From assembly GCA_964592645.1 (NCBI GenBank), contig CAZQFV010000016.1, forward strand, positions 25,941 through 89,940: 64,000 nucleotides of DNA, in the 5' to 3' direction. Origin of the DNA: CAZQFV01 sp964592645. GTDB lineage: Bacteria; Chloroflexota; Chloroflexia; DTKN01. Position numbers and translations under genes: made by a program. Under the pieces are notes generated by a model. The model was given only the letters and a program-made list of their open reading frames with translations. It had not been told where the DNA came from and searched no databases. How positions within the stretch are numbered: position 1 is the stretch's first letter; every line of letters begins with the position of its first letter. Shown here piece by piece: positions 18,201 to 24,302 of this stretch.

Positions 18201-19269
18201 ACTCGCCTTCGGTATGGGCCCGGCCCTGGGTGTCGGTGACCGTGGTCCCGACGGCGTGGGCCGTCCCGTGGGTGTAGCCGTCGGCGATGGAGGTGCCCTC
18301 GCTGTGCGCCGTGCCCGCGCTGATGACGTGCGAGCGACCCTCCTCGTAGGAGGTGCTGCGGCCGGCCGTGTCCATGCCGGAAAAGACGGTGGGGATGGCA
18401 AAGTTCAGGGCGACGCTCTTTTGCCCCTGCACGCGGCTGAGCCAGATGCTGGCCTCCTCCCGCCAGCGCTGCTGCAGGCGGAAGATGGCCTCGCGGGGAA
18501 TGCCCCAGGCCAACGTCACGCAGGCAAAGTCCAGGAGCGCGCGCTGCAGGCCGCGAAAGATGAGCTCGTTCTGTTCCAGCGTCTCCTCGGCCCGTGCTTC
18601 TGCTTTGCCCCCGGCAGTTCTTTCCCCGATCGCCCGCGTGCCCTGCTCGCGCGGGTCGGGCTGGCCGATGGCCACAAAGGCGTGGGTGAACCCGGCCAGC
18701 GATCGGGCAACGAAATCCCGCTCTTCCTCGGCCATCGGCACGAAGCGCGACTGCGGGATTGTGCGCAGGTTGGCCAGGAGCGCGGTAAAAGCCTCGCTGC
18801 CCCGCGCGATGGCCTCCTCCGCGGTCGCCGCCGTCCCCTGCGCGGCGTACACCTGCACCAGGCCCAGCGGGCGCTCGCCCAGTTGCCCAAACATCCCGGC
18901 CACGATCACCAGCAGGTTGACGTCGGCGTTGTACAGGCCCTTGAGCATCCGGGCGGAGCGCTGCAGCACGGTGGTCTGGTCGCGCATCTGGCGGGGGAGG
19001 TATTCCAGGACGGTGGGAAAGACGGCCTTGTACCAGGGCCGGCCGTCCGCGCCCAGGCCCAGCACCGGGTCCACGCCGGCGACCTGCAGCAAAAAGTAGC
19101 GCAGCCGGCCGCCGCCCCGTACCGAGTCGAGCACCGGGGTCACCCCCAGCACGGCCGGCGCCGGGATGGCCGGCGCAACCTCGTCCCAGCCGAGGAGGGT
19201 AATCCCGGCCCGGACGATCTTGCTCTGCCGCGCGCCCTGGACCAGCCGGTCCAGGAAGGTCACCGCCAT
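15232..19269 (-). CDS. HerA/VirB4-like P-loop ATPase with a giant Ser/Thr/His/Gly-rich insert
   Basis: A 1345-residue protein. Residues 1-295 form an alpha/beta domain of the kind that precedes the motor in VirB4/TraC-like and HerA-like proteins. Residues about 300-690 are a low-complexity insert described separately. The motor begins near 880: Walker A GDSGYGKS (892-899), VVFDWGLNYRKMV, and Walker B CFILAIEEANKVVV in the last third, with a helical subdomain between them and the sensor-like IFLMWLGQSPSAF. HerA/VirB4 ATPases pump DNA or drive conjugation and secretion machines. It heads the Tad block, 13 bases before CpaB, so it is expected to work at the same membrane complex. No relaxase partner is recognised. 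The ATPase class is sure; the substrate (DNA or protein) is not. Confidence 0.85.
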   Translation of the reverse strand: MAVTFLDRLVQGARQSKIVRAGITLLGWDEVAPAIPAPAVLGVTPVLDSVRGGGRLRYFLLQVAGVDPVLGLGADGRPWYKAVFPTVLEYLPRQMRDQTTVLQRSARMLKGLYNADVNLLVIVAGMFGQLGERPLGLVQVYAAQGTAATAEEAIARGSEAFTALLANLRTIPQSRFVPMAEEERDFVARSLAGFTHAFVAIGQPDPREQGTRAIGERTAGGKAEARAEETLEQNELIFRGLQRALLDFACVTLAWGIPREAIFRLQQRWREEASIWLSRVQGQKSVALNFAIPTVFSGMDTAGRSTSYEEGRSHVISAGTAHSEGTSIADGYTHGTAHAVGTTVTDTQGRAHTEGESHGTMSSAGGSRTESAGTAQAEGTAHSVGTAHTDGTEHAVSRSSTSGGSSSESHTTGRTETTGVTQIHTTTQGTSHAQGASDARGESSQSGWQASATVGHGSADGQSATTQHTSSRTSTEGSADTAGGSVSVSGGVPGIASVGATADYHHTWNRSEATGEATAVGSGTQHTDSRQASGTFGLSGGTGSSDTHTASTQDTASQSQTTGTNVAHSESVIVDQTTTAHASMSSSTHGTTDGETHSDTRSESDTVSREASTSQGLAVSTMWASGATHERSVSDTASESHAESRSVTDTESEAWSHQEGKSVGDTTSQGVADGTSIGTGLARVVTQAGGMSTGVSAGLSLVKSYMWKDATAQAVANLFERGLSLLDEMMLTGAYMSESFWFFPSAEALRAAAGLYALAFHGQTDNVVTPARALVLSSEEVQNVRPWLLSFSPPPHQERSLGVFEGLRFGNMLPMLHFAALVSPAVFEGGRATTTKEAIPPYAVYGPGLLGIASERQDVVSLGQFISYETGEELDVPYLLTRERMGHFGIFGDSGYGKSEATMHLLQEMNQRWAMPAVVFDWGLNYRKMVRVVPPERFVYHSLYPGGPRPVRWNPLQFILDVDPEAQMAMTVDVICNAGGLGERQKGFLRDTLRQMYLDEGALTFDVEQLDPTPPEIGARRRQNAEEEHAARLERSRLGPTEVARLEVEGYALPAPRADGRIYLQDCAERVRHRVACRRSRPVDFGRWYRALRGLLAAKEGRKQARDVEALQGILNRLGVLAQGRLARMYAALEEDEAPFDITRVMFPDRIAVFEGGTMGETEKAILFGLMIAQIYEAGRVRYRRSLGNGRDAPCFILAIEEANKVVVNPAQKNNQGAAASTSELFSSLARDSRKYGIFLMWLGQSPSAFPLEIVSSCMNFYVFRLKVGPDRQILVEAMAKVSAGLVAPEYLMHLSRLPVGEAVVVLGRSTDEVLLEPSLVRTRMLAGAEPGDTELAGFDPVGNS
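17200..18372 (-). repeat. Coding low-complexity repeat within the ATPase gene
   Basis: About 390 codons that encode irregular short units such as GTAHAVGTTVTD, GTAHSVGTAHTDGTEH, SESDTVSREAST and SESHAESRSVTDTESEAWS. Residues alternate between small/polar (Ser, Thr, Gly, Ala) and His, Asp, Glu or Val, and cysteine is absent. Stop codons are also rare in the opposite strand here, which produces a long spurious antisense frame. Confidence 0.85.
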
Positions 19270-19281
19270 GGCCGTATCCTC

Positions 19282-20001
19282 TCAAAAGATGCCCCGCTGC
19301 CGGCGGCCGACCACGTCGAAGAGGATCTCTTCCAACGTGGCGAAGCGAAAGGCCGGGCTCTGCCGCAGCACGGTGAACTCTTTCCACACGTAGGTGACGA
19401 ACCCGCCCGGCACGGCGAACAGGGCCAGGATCAGCAGTGCCAGGTTGACGTAGCCGGCGTTGCGGGCCAGGACCGAAGCGGCCCCTTCCGGCGAGAGGCC
19501 GGTCGAGGCGGCCCACTCGGAGATCGTCCCCAGGTTAAAGGCCCAGCCGGCCAGTCGCAATACCCAGAGCATGCCGACCTCGCCGAGCACAAAGGTGCGC
19601 GTGCGCGAGATCATGTCCGCCCGCTTCATTCGCAGGAGCGCCGAGGCGGTTCCACCGAGCAGCCACATCAACAGGAGGATCACATCTACGGTGCCGGGGA
19701 AGACCAGGGCCGTGACCAGCGCCGCGGCCAGCACCAGGAGCAGGCGGAGCGTGCGGCGGGCCAGGACCTGCCGGGGCCGGCTGAACGGGTTGGCCGGCCC
19801 CGGCCGCAGCCCGCTGATGGCATAGCCCTCCACCTCGGCCTGCGGCGCTTCCACCAGCCGCACCAGGACCAAAACCAGGGGGATCTGCAGCAGGGCCAGC
19901 AGGTTCTCCCAGCAGAAGTAGACCACCAGGAGCAACCCGTTCAGCAGCGCGATGCCGGCGGTGCGCAGCAGCTCAACTACCGTGTCCAACAGTGCCCCCA
20001 C
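19282..20001 (-). CDS. Polytopic membrane protein next to the ATPase
   Basis: A 239-residue protein, start uncertain (GTG at 20001 without a clear ribosome binding site). It has about five hydrophobic segments: 15-47, 82-102, 105-118, 140-156 and 183-205. The C-terminal tail is cytoplasmic and basic (DVVGRRQRGIF). It ends 12 bases before the HerA/VirB4-like gene, so the two probably form a complex. It could play the part that VirB6/TrbL-type channel proteins play in conjugation systems, but I see no sequence proof. Confidence 0.7.
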   Translation of the reverse strand: MGALLDTVVELLRTAGIALLNGLLLVVYFCWENLLALLQIPLVLVLVRLVEAPQAEVEGYAISGLRPGPANPFSRPRQVLARRTLRLLLVLAAALVTALVFPGTVDVILLLMWLLGGTASALLRMKRADMISRTRTFVLGEVGMLWVLRLAGWAFNLGTISEWAASTGLSPEGAASVLARNAGYVNLALLILALFAVPGGFVTYVWKEFTVLRQSPAFRFATLEEILFDVVGRRQRGIF

Positions 20002-20110
20002 ACGAGAAAGAGCGTCCCCCCATGCCCAGGTGCGGGCACGAAAACGGGGGACGCTCAGGTCCGCGCGTATGCACTTGTCCCGGCGATGACCCCGGTGCCT
20101 GGGCCGGCGC

Positions 20111-20503
20111 CTACCACCGGGGAGTCAATTCCCTGATGCCCAGTATCTCCTGCACTCGATGCGCGTCCAGGGCCTTGCCGGTGGCCAGGTCCACGGGCCG
20201 GCCGTCGCAGACACCGACCCGCCATCCTGCCTCATCCAGCCCATCCTGGAAGAGCAGCGCGTGGTCCACCACCACCAGGCCGGCCGGCCGCCCATCCTGG
20301 AAGCGGATGTTGTAGGCCTCGGCCTGGCCCCCGGCGATGCTGCGGATCCACCGGGTTACCTGGCCCAGTTCGGCGGGTGAAGGCGTATCCAGGCTCACGG
20401 TCACGGCCACCAGCGCGGCGCCGCACCGTCCACAGCGCACCAGCCCATCCCGCACCAGCAGCTTGTTGCACGCCGGGCAGCGCCCCGGTTCCCAGGAGAT
20501 CAC
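20111..20503 (-). CDS. Zinc-ribbon protein
   Basis: A 130-residue protein starting at GTG, 7 bases after GGAGG. The N-terminus has a four-cysteine ribbon, CPAC (9-12) and CGRC (24-27). The rest is a small soluble domain with IRFQDGRPAGLVVVDHALLF near residue 70. No family is recognised. It lies in the Tad operon, so a cytoplasmic regulatory or adaptor role is likely. A 109-base gap separates it from the next gene. Confidence 0.6.
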   Translation of the reverse strand: MISWEPGRCPACNKLLVRDGLVRCGRCGAALVAVTVSLDTPSPAELGQVTRWIRSIAGGQAEAYNIRFQDGRPAGLVVVDHALLFQDGLDEAGWRVGVCDGRPVDLATGKALDAHRVQEILGIRELTPRW

Positions 20504-20515
20504 GGCCAGCCTCCG

Positions 20516-21739
20516 TTACTTGATCAGCGTCACGCCAAAGGCCGTGACGCCGACGCGGGGCAGCGGGATGGGAAAGTGGCCGGCCACCCCATAGTCCGTC
20601 ACCACCATCAGGTCCACCTGGTACCAGCCCGGGTCCTCGACGGCGAGCTGGCCGCAGCCATAGGCCCGGTAGGTGAGGTTTTCCAGGGGGCCGACTACTT
20701 CCCAGGGCCACGCCGGGGCGGGCGGGACCTCCCAATCGGGGTGCTGGACGCGCACGCCGAACTTGGGGCCGAGGACAGCGCCGATCCAGTCCTTGCTCTC
20801 CTCGGTCAGCTTCATGAAGCCGCTCGTTTCACCCACGGCCGGCGGGTCCGGGCTACGCGTGACCTCGGTGTGCTCGACGATCGTGCCCTCGTAGCACTGG
20901 TTGGGCTGCCCCGGCGGATGCTGGCAGGTGTACCAGTGGTGGATGTGCTCGACCGGCCAGGTCGTGACGGTGAAGCAGAGCGTCACCCCCATCCCCGCAG
21001 GATCCTGCCCGACGATCACGGGGAAGGGCGGGTAGTACCCGAGCGAAAGGGCGGGCGGCGTGGTATGGTCCTCGTCCCAGGGGTCCGGCAGCGGGACGAT
21101 GGGTCGCTCCGTGGCCGGCGGCCGGGTCGGGCGGTCGGGTGGATCGGTGGCCGGCGGCTGCGTAGGCACACCTGGGGTCTCATTGCCGCCTCCGCCCCCA
21201 CCTCCACCGCCGGCATCGCGGCAGTTGCGGTCGTCCGGCCCAAAGTTGGAATAGTCGCCGGCCATACTGGTCCAGACCTCGCGCCAGATCTCCACCTGGC
21301 AGGGCGGGGCGCCACCACAGTCGCCATCGTTGTAGGAGATGTAGCGGTTGGTCAGCGTCCAACCGCCCTCCCAGGTGGAGTTGTGGTACCAGGTGCCGGC
21401 CGACCACTGCCCGTCGGCGCAGAGCAGCCGGTTCCAGCGGCCCACCGGGGGATAGGGTGGCGCATCGTCGCCGACGCCGTGCCCGAGGTTGACGCGGTCA
21501 GGGATCTTTTCAAAGATGGCCCGCTGGTCGGCGGGAGTCCAGTCCGTCCCGCAGTCGCCGCTGTTATTGCACCAGGTCGAATGGATGACGTACTGGATGT
21601 GCACCCAGCCGGGCGGGGCCGACTCCTCCCGGACGTAGAACACCCAGTAGTCCTCGGCCTGCGCCGGTGGGGTAGCCGCCAGCAGCCCCGGCACGAGAAC
21701 GAGCAAGATGGCGACGATTCCAATACCGCGTTTCCACAT
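20516..21739 (-). CDS. Secreted cysteine-containing protein of unknown function
   Basis: A 407-residue exported protein with AAGGAGG and ATG. The signal peptide (1-28) ends at AQAED. The first globular part (about 29-180) is rich in Trp, Tyr and Cys (CNNSGDCGTDW; CGGAPPCQVEIW). A nine-glycine run and a Pro/Thr linker (about 180-225) lead to a second beta-rich domain. Cysteine pairs suggest disulfides outside the membrane. It lies in the promoter-proximal part of the Tad operon and may be an extracellular component of the machine. Confidence 0.7.
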   Translation of the reverse strand: MWKRGIGIVAILLVLVPGLLAATPPAQAEDYWVFYVREESAPPGWVHIQYVIHSTWCNNSGDCGTDWTPADQRAIFEKIPDRVNLGHGVGDDAPPYPPVGRWNRLLCADGQWSAGTWYHNSTWEGGWTLTNRYISYNDGDCGGAPPCQVEIWREVWTSMAGDYSNFGPDDRNCRDAGGGGGGGGGNETPGVPTQPPATDPPDRPTRPPATERPIVPLPDPWDEDHTTPPALSLGYYPPFPVIVGQDPAGMGVTLCFTVTTWPVEHIHHWYTCQHPPGQPNQCYEGTIVEHTEVTRSPDPPAVGETSGFMKLTEESKDWIGAVLGPKFGVRVQHPDWEVPPAPAWPWEVVGPLENLTYRAYGCGQLAVEDPGWYQVDLMVVTDYGVAGHFPIPLPRVGVTAFGVTLIK

Positions 21740-21760
21740 GGCTGCCTCCTTGGAGCCTTC

Positions 21761-22267
21761 TCAACGCACCAGGTAGACGACGATCTCTTCGGCGATGCCA
21801 TTGGCCGGGGCCGGCCGCAGGACGTATCCCAAACCCACCCCAGCGAGATCGGGGGATGTGATTAGAGGGAGGGCCGGCTGCTGCGGGTCCAGGACGGTGA
21901 ACCAGCGGCGGTAGCAGGGGTCCTCGGGCGGCTCTTCCTCCGGAGTCACCCGCACGACCCCGCCGCCCAGGGCTTCGATCCGCTGCATGGCCTGCCACTC
22001 GTTGGCCGCGAATAGCTCGGCCAGCTCCTGGGCCTGGCGCATCAGGCCGGGGTCCGGATCCAGCGGAGACCGGCCGGCCTGGGCCCGCAGGCAGTTCACG
22101 TGGGCCAGGATGGCCTCCTGCTGCGGGGTGAGCTGCGCGGCGCCGATGCTCAGCACAATCACCACCACGGCTCCCAGGACCAGGACGACGAGTCCGGCAA
22201 TGGCGATCTGCCGCCAGGTGACGGCTTCGTAGTACCCGCGTTCGGGCGAGAACCTGCGCAACGGCAT
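21761..22267 (-). CDS. Membrane-anchored protein with a degenerate CAP/SCP-like segment
   Basis: A 168-residue protein. I chose ATG 22267 because CGGAGG precedes it and the longer frame would start inside the terminator T-run. One N-terminal membrane anchor (about 18-42) is followed by an external region, AILAHVNCLRAQAGRSPLDP and LMRQAQELAELFAANEW, which resembles the first helix of CAP/SCP domains. The usual CAP histidines are not seen. It is the first gene of the long Tad operon. A similar NHFRAQNGV segment occurs in the protein at 23137-24186. Confidence 0.6.
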   Translation of the reverse strand: MPLRRFSPERGYYEAVTWRQIAIAGLVVLVLGAVVVIVLSIGAAQLTPQQEAILAHVNCLRAQAGRSPLDPDPGLMRQAQELAELFAANEWQAMQRIEALGGGVVRVTPEEEPPEDPCYRRWFTVLDPQQPALPLITSPDLAGVGLGYVLRPAPANGIAEEIVVYLVR

Positions 22268-22282
22268 CTCTTTCCTCCGGCC

Positions 22283-22343
22283 AAACAAAAAGCGATGCCT
22301 CCGCGGGCACGGCCGGAGCCGTTTACCCGCGCGGGCATCGCTT
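22283..22343 (-). terminator. Rho-independent terminator just before the operon's first ribosome binding site
   Basis: On the minus strand AAGCGATGCC (22334-22343) pairs with GGCATCGCTT (22290-22299). Inside it are a CGCGGG/CCCGCG stem and an ACGGC/GCCGT stem. The hairpin is followed by TTTTTGTTT. The first gene's GGAGG begins only about 5 bases later, so most transcripts from the upstream promoter would end here unless the hairpin is prevented. Confidence 0.8.
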
Positions 22344-22462
22344 ATGTCCGTGGCGCCAGTGGCGCCCCTGCTCGTAAAGGACCTATCCGGTCCCGCGATC
22401 CGAGCAGTCTATGGGCAAGGCCGAGAACTAGGGCCTTGGATCAGCTTGTTTCCCCTTTCTGG
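22283..22462 (-). ncRNA. Structured 5' leader RNA, candidate attenuator or riboswitch
   Basis: The leader between the promoter and the first gene has four hairpins in order: AAGGCC/GGCCTT (22417-22437); CTGCTCG/CGAGCAG (22368-22407) enclosing GGACC/GGTCC; GGCGCC/GGCGCC with a 3-base loop (22352-22366); and the long terminator. I do not match it to a known riboswitch class. It could also be a small RNA that ends at the terminator. Either way it controls entry into the long Tad operon. Confidence 0.55.
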
Positions 22463-22468
22463 CAGTGC

Positions 22469-22497
22469 AGTATAGCATGCCGCATTGCCGTTGTCAA
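22469..22497 (-). promoter_or_regulatory. Promoter of the Tad operon
   Basis: TTGACA (22492-22497), a 17-base spacer, then TGC-TATACT (22469-22474) on the minus strand. It is a near-consensus promoter with an extended -10. Transcription should begin near 22462. Confidence 0.8.
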
Positions 22498-22514
22498 ATC
22501 GCGGTTTGGCGCCG

Positions 22515-22850
22515 TCATAGTACCGGCACCGGCTTCTGGCGGCGTTCCGCATCCAGAGCCTGCAGCCTGACGACAACCGGCGGCGGGGTTCGCTCCTGCT
22601 CCTCTCGCGCCTGCCGGCTATAGGCAAGCCAGTTCTCCAGGTAGGCCGCGACCTGTTCGCGGTTGCGGAGATAGTAGGTAATGGTGGCATACACCTGTTC
22701 CAGGGTCAGCGACGGGTAGCGTGCCGCAATCGCCTCCGGAGATTGGCCGCGGTGGATGTAATCATACAGGATCGTTTCGATCCCGATGCGGGTTCCCTTG
22801 ATCCGGATATCGTTGGCGGCCAGAAAGTCAAAGTAGTTTTCAAGTTCCAT
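22515..22850 (-). CDS. DUF433 antitoxin-like protein
   Basis: A 111-residue protein. I preferred ATG 22850, preceded by GAGAGG, over an in-frame GTG three codons earlier. The DUF433 core is clear: NDIRIKGTRIGIETILYDYI, then RGQSPEAIAARYPSLTLEQV and YATITYYLRNREQVAAYLE (about residues 12-72). A charged tail follows. DUF433 is a winged-helix-like antitoxin domain that is usually paired with a DUF5615 PIN-like toxin, but no such toxin is found beside it. It is the second DUF433 protein in the element, after the one at 1-311. The upstream palindrome could be its operator. Confidence 0.8.
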   Translation of the reverse strand: MELENYFDFLAANDIRIKGTRIGIETILYDYIHRGQSPEAIAARYPSLTLEQVYATITYYLRNREQVAAYLENWLAYSRQAREEQERTPPPVVVRLQALDAERRQKPVPVL

Positions 22851-23047
22851 TCGTAGCACCTCTCGACGATTCGCGCCGTCGTATCCTCGCCCTGCTCGTG
22901 CCGTATCGCGGTCTCCAGGGCGTTCAATTCCACATCCAGTTTACCCGAATTGCGCCCTTTGACAAGGTGAGCGGACTGAAAAAGCCCTCCCGACCCCGTG
23001 TCCCCAGAGGCCCCCTTATCCCAATCCGCCTTCGCCGACAAGCGCAT
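22706..23047 (-). CDS. Possible small protein overlapping the DUF433 gene
   Basis: A 113-codon frame that follows the operator/promoter at 23069-23109 and has AGGAGG beside its start (ATG one base away, or a TTG 7 bases away). It runs 145 bases into the DUF433 gene in another frame. The first 70 residues include LDVELNALETAIRHEQGEDT, which reads like a real helix. The part inside DUF433 is probably meaningless. It may be a remnant with a frameshift, or an upstream coupling ORF. Low confidence. Confidence 0.3.
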   Translation of the reverse strand: MRLSAKADWDKGASGDTGSGGLFQSAHLVKGRNSGKLDVELNALETAIRHEQGEDTTARIVERCYEWNLKTTLTFWPPTISGSREPASGSKRSCMITSTAANLRRRLRHATRR

Positions 23048-23068
23048 CCCTCCTGCGGTCCACTACTT

Positions 23069-23109
23069 TAGGGCATTTGCCCTATAACGCAATTGCCCTA
23101 ATCTTGCAA
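23069..23109 (-). promoter_or_regulatory. Promoter overlapped by a palindromic operator
   Basis: On the minus strand TTGCAA (23104-23109), 17 bases, TATAGG (23081-23086). The plus strand shows TAGGGCATTTGCCCTA (23069-23084), a palindrome with a 2-base centre, and a third half-site TTGCCCTAA at 23093-23101. This layout suits autorepression of the DUF433 cassette. Confidence 0.55.
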
Positions 23110-23136
23110 CCGTTCTGCCCGGAGGACTGGTGCCGC

Positions 23137-24186
23137 TCACTGGTATGTGCCGACAACGACCAGGGTGACGGAAGGGCCGCAGTCGCCGCTGTAGGGGCCG
23201 TAGACCCCAATGGCCATCCAGCGGAGTCGCGTATCCTGGGTCTCCCAGCGCGCATTGCGGTAGATGGTCGCCGGGTCGGTCGACTCGTACGGCACCAGGT
23301 TCCCGTTCTCGTCCATCGTGCGGCAGCCCACCGTGTTCTGCAGGGTCACGTTGTTAATCATATACCCGGCGATTGCCCCGTACGGTTGGAGGATCGCATC
23401 GATCTCCTCCTGGGACAGCGCGCGGTCCGTCTCGTAGAAACGGCGGGCCAGCAGGTCGGCCGGCGGCTGCAGCCCCTCGGCGTACTGCACCGCGGCCACA
23501 CCGTTCTGGGCGCGGAAGTGGTTGATCGTTTCCACCGCGCGGCGCGCCAGTTGGTAGAGGTCGGCCGGCGACCAGGTCCGCACCGTCGGGGCGGGGGCTG
23601 GCGTTGGCGCGTTAGGGTCGCGCGTCGGCGGGACCGGCGTGGGGGTAACGGCCCGTTCGTAGGCGGCGAGCTTCCAGACGTCGTCCCGGCGGACCAGGGC
23701 AAAGTACCCGGTGTCCTGCCAGGCGGAACGGCCAAAGTGGGGGTCGCAGACATAGTACCCCAGGGAATCCCACACCCGCGCCGTGGCCTCGGCCTGGGAG
23801 ATCTCGACGACCCGCGGCTCGGTATGGAACGGCGCTTCGCGGCAGTTGCGGCCGTACATTGCTGCCAGGGCCGGGTCATCGGTCATCGCCTGGACATCGC
23901 CGCCGGCCGTGCTCCACGAGGCGATCCAGGTGCGGTAGCCGGCCAGGACCTCGTCCGCGGTGATAAGCACAACCGTCGGTGTGGCAGTAGTCGAGGGCCG
24001 TGGTGTCCGGGTTGGCGCGGAGGTCGGGGCCATAGTCGCAGTGGGGGTGGCCGTGGGTACGGACGAAGGGGATGGAGTTGGCGGTGGCCCGGCTGTAGGA
24101 GAGGACCCGGTTGGGACCGGCGCACCGCACAGGCTCATCGAGGCCAGGAGAACTGCTGCCAGGAACAATGCTGTCGGTTTGCTCAT
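23137..24186 (-). CDS. Secreted Pro/Thr-linker protein with an NTF2-like and a CAP-like region
   Basis: A 349-residue exported protein. I chose the ATG at 24186, which follows GAGGGTGAAG. The signal peptide (1-21) ends near SMSLCGAP; the lipobox is poor, so lipidation is doubtful. A Pro/Thr/Ser linker runs to about residue 70. The middle part (about 75-185), from ADEVLAGYRTWIASW to YFALVRRDDVWKLAAYE, resembles NTF2/SnoaL-like domains. The last part has ETINHFRAQNGVAAVQYA and RFYETDRALSQEE, similar to the start of CAP/SCP domains. It has its own promoter and lies between the replication block and the Tad operon. The role is unknown. Confidence 0.65.
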   Translation of the reverse strand: MSKPTALFLAAVLLASMSLCGAPVPTGSSPTAGPPPTPSPSSVPTATPTATMAPTSAPTRTPRPSTTATPTVVLITADEVLAGYRTWIASWSTAGGDVQAMTDDPALAAMYGRNCREAPFHTEPRVVEISQAEATARVWDSLGYYVCDPHFGRSAWQDTGYFALVRRDDVWKLAAYERAVTPTPVPPTRDPNAPTPAPAPTVRTWSPADLYQLARRAVETINHFRAQNGVAAVQYAEGLQPPADLLARRFYETDRALSQEEIDAILQPYGAIAGYMINNVTLQNTVGCRTMDENGNLVPYESTDPATIYRNARWETQDTRLRWMAIGVYGPYSGDCGPSVTLVVVGTYQ

Positions 24187-24266
24187 CTTCACCCTCTTAC
24201 AAACGACAATCGGCCCTGCCCTGAGCCAGTTGTAGCTGGATCAGGGGCCAGAGGCCGACTGGGACA

Positions 24267-24295
24267 AATGTACAGCACTGGCTCCTGCTTGTCAA
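24267..24295 (-). promoter_or_regulatory. Promoter of the secreted-protein gene
   Basis: TTGACA (24290-24295), 17 bases, TACATT (24267-24272) on the minus strand, just after the stop of the preceding gene. The leader contains an imperfect hairpin, CCCTGATCCAG with CTGGCTCAGGG (24213-24240 region). Confidence 0.6.
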
Positions 24296-24302
24296 ATCGC
24301 GC

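Noticed and set aside
16183..20136. A 1317-codon plus-strand open frame
   Set aside because: It is antisense to the HerA/VirB4-like ATPase gene and is kept open by GC-rich codon bias; no recognisable domain.
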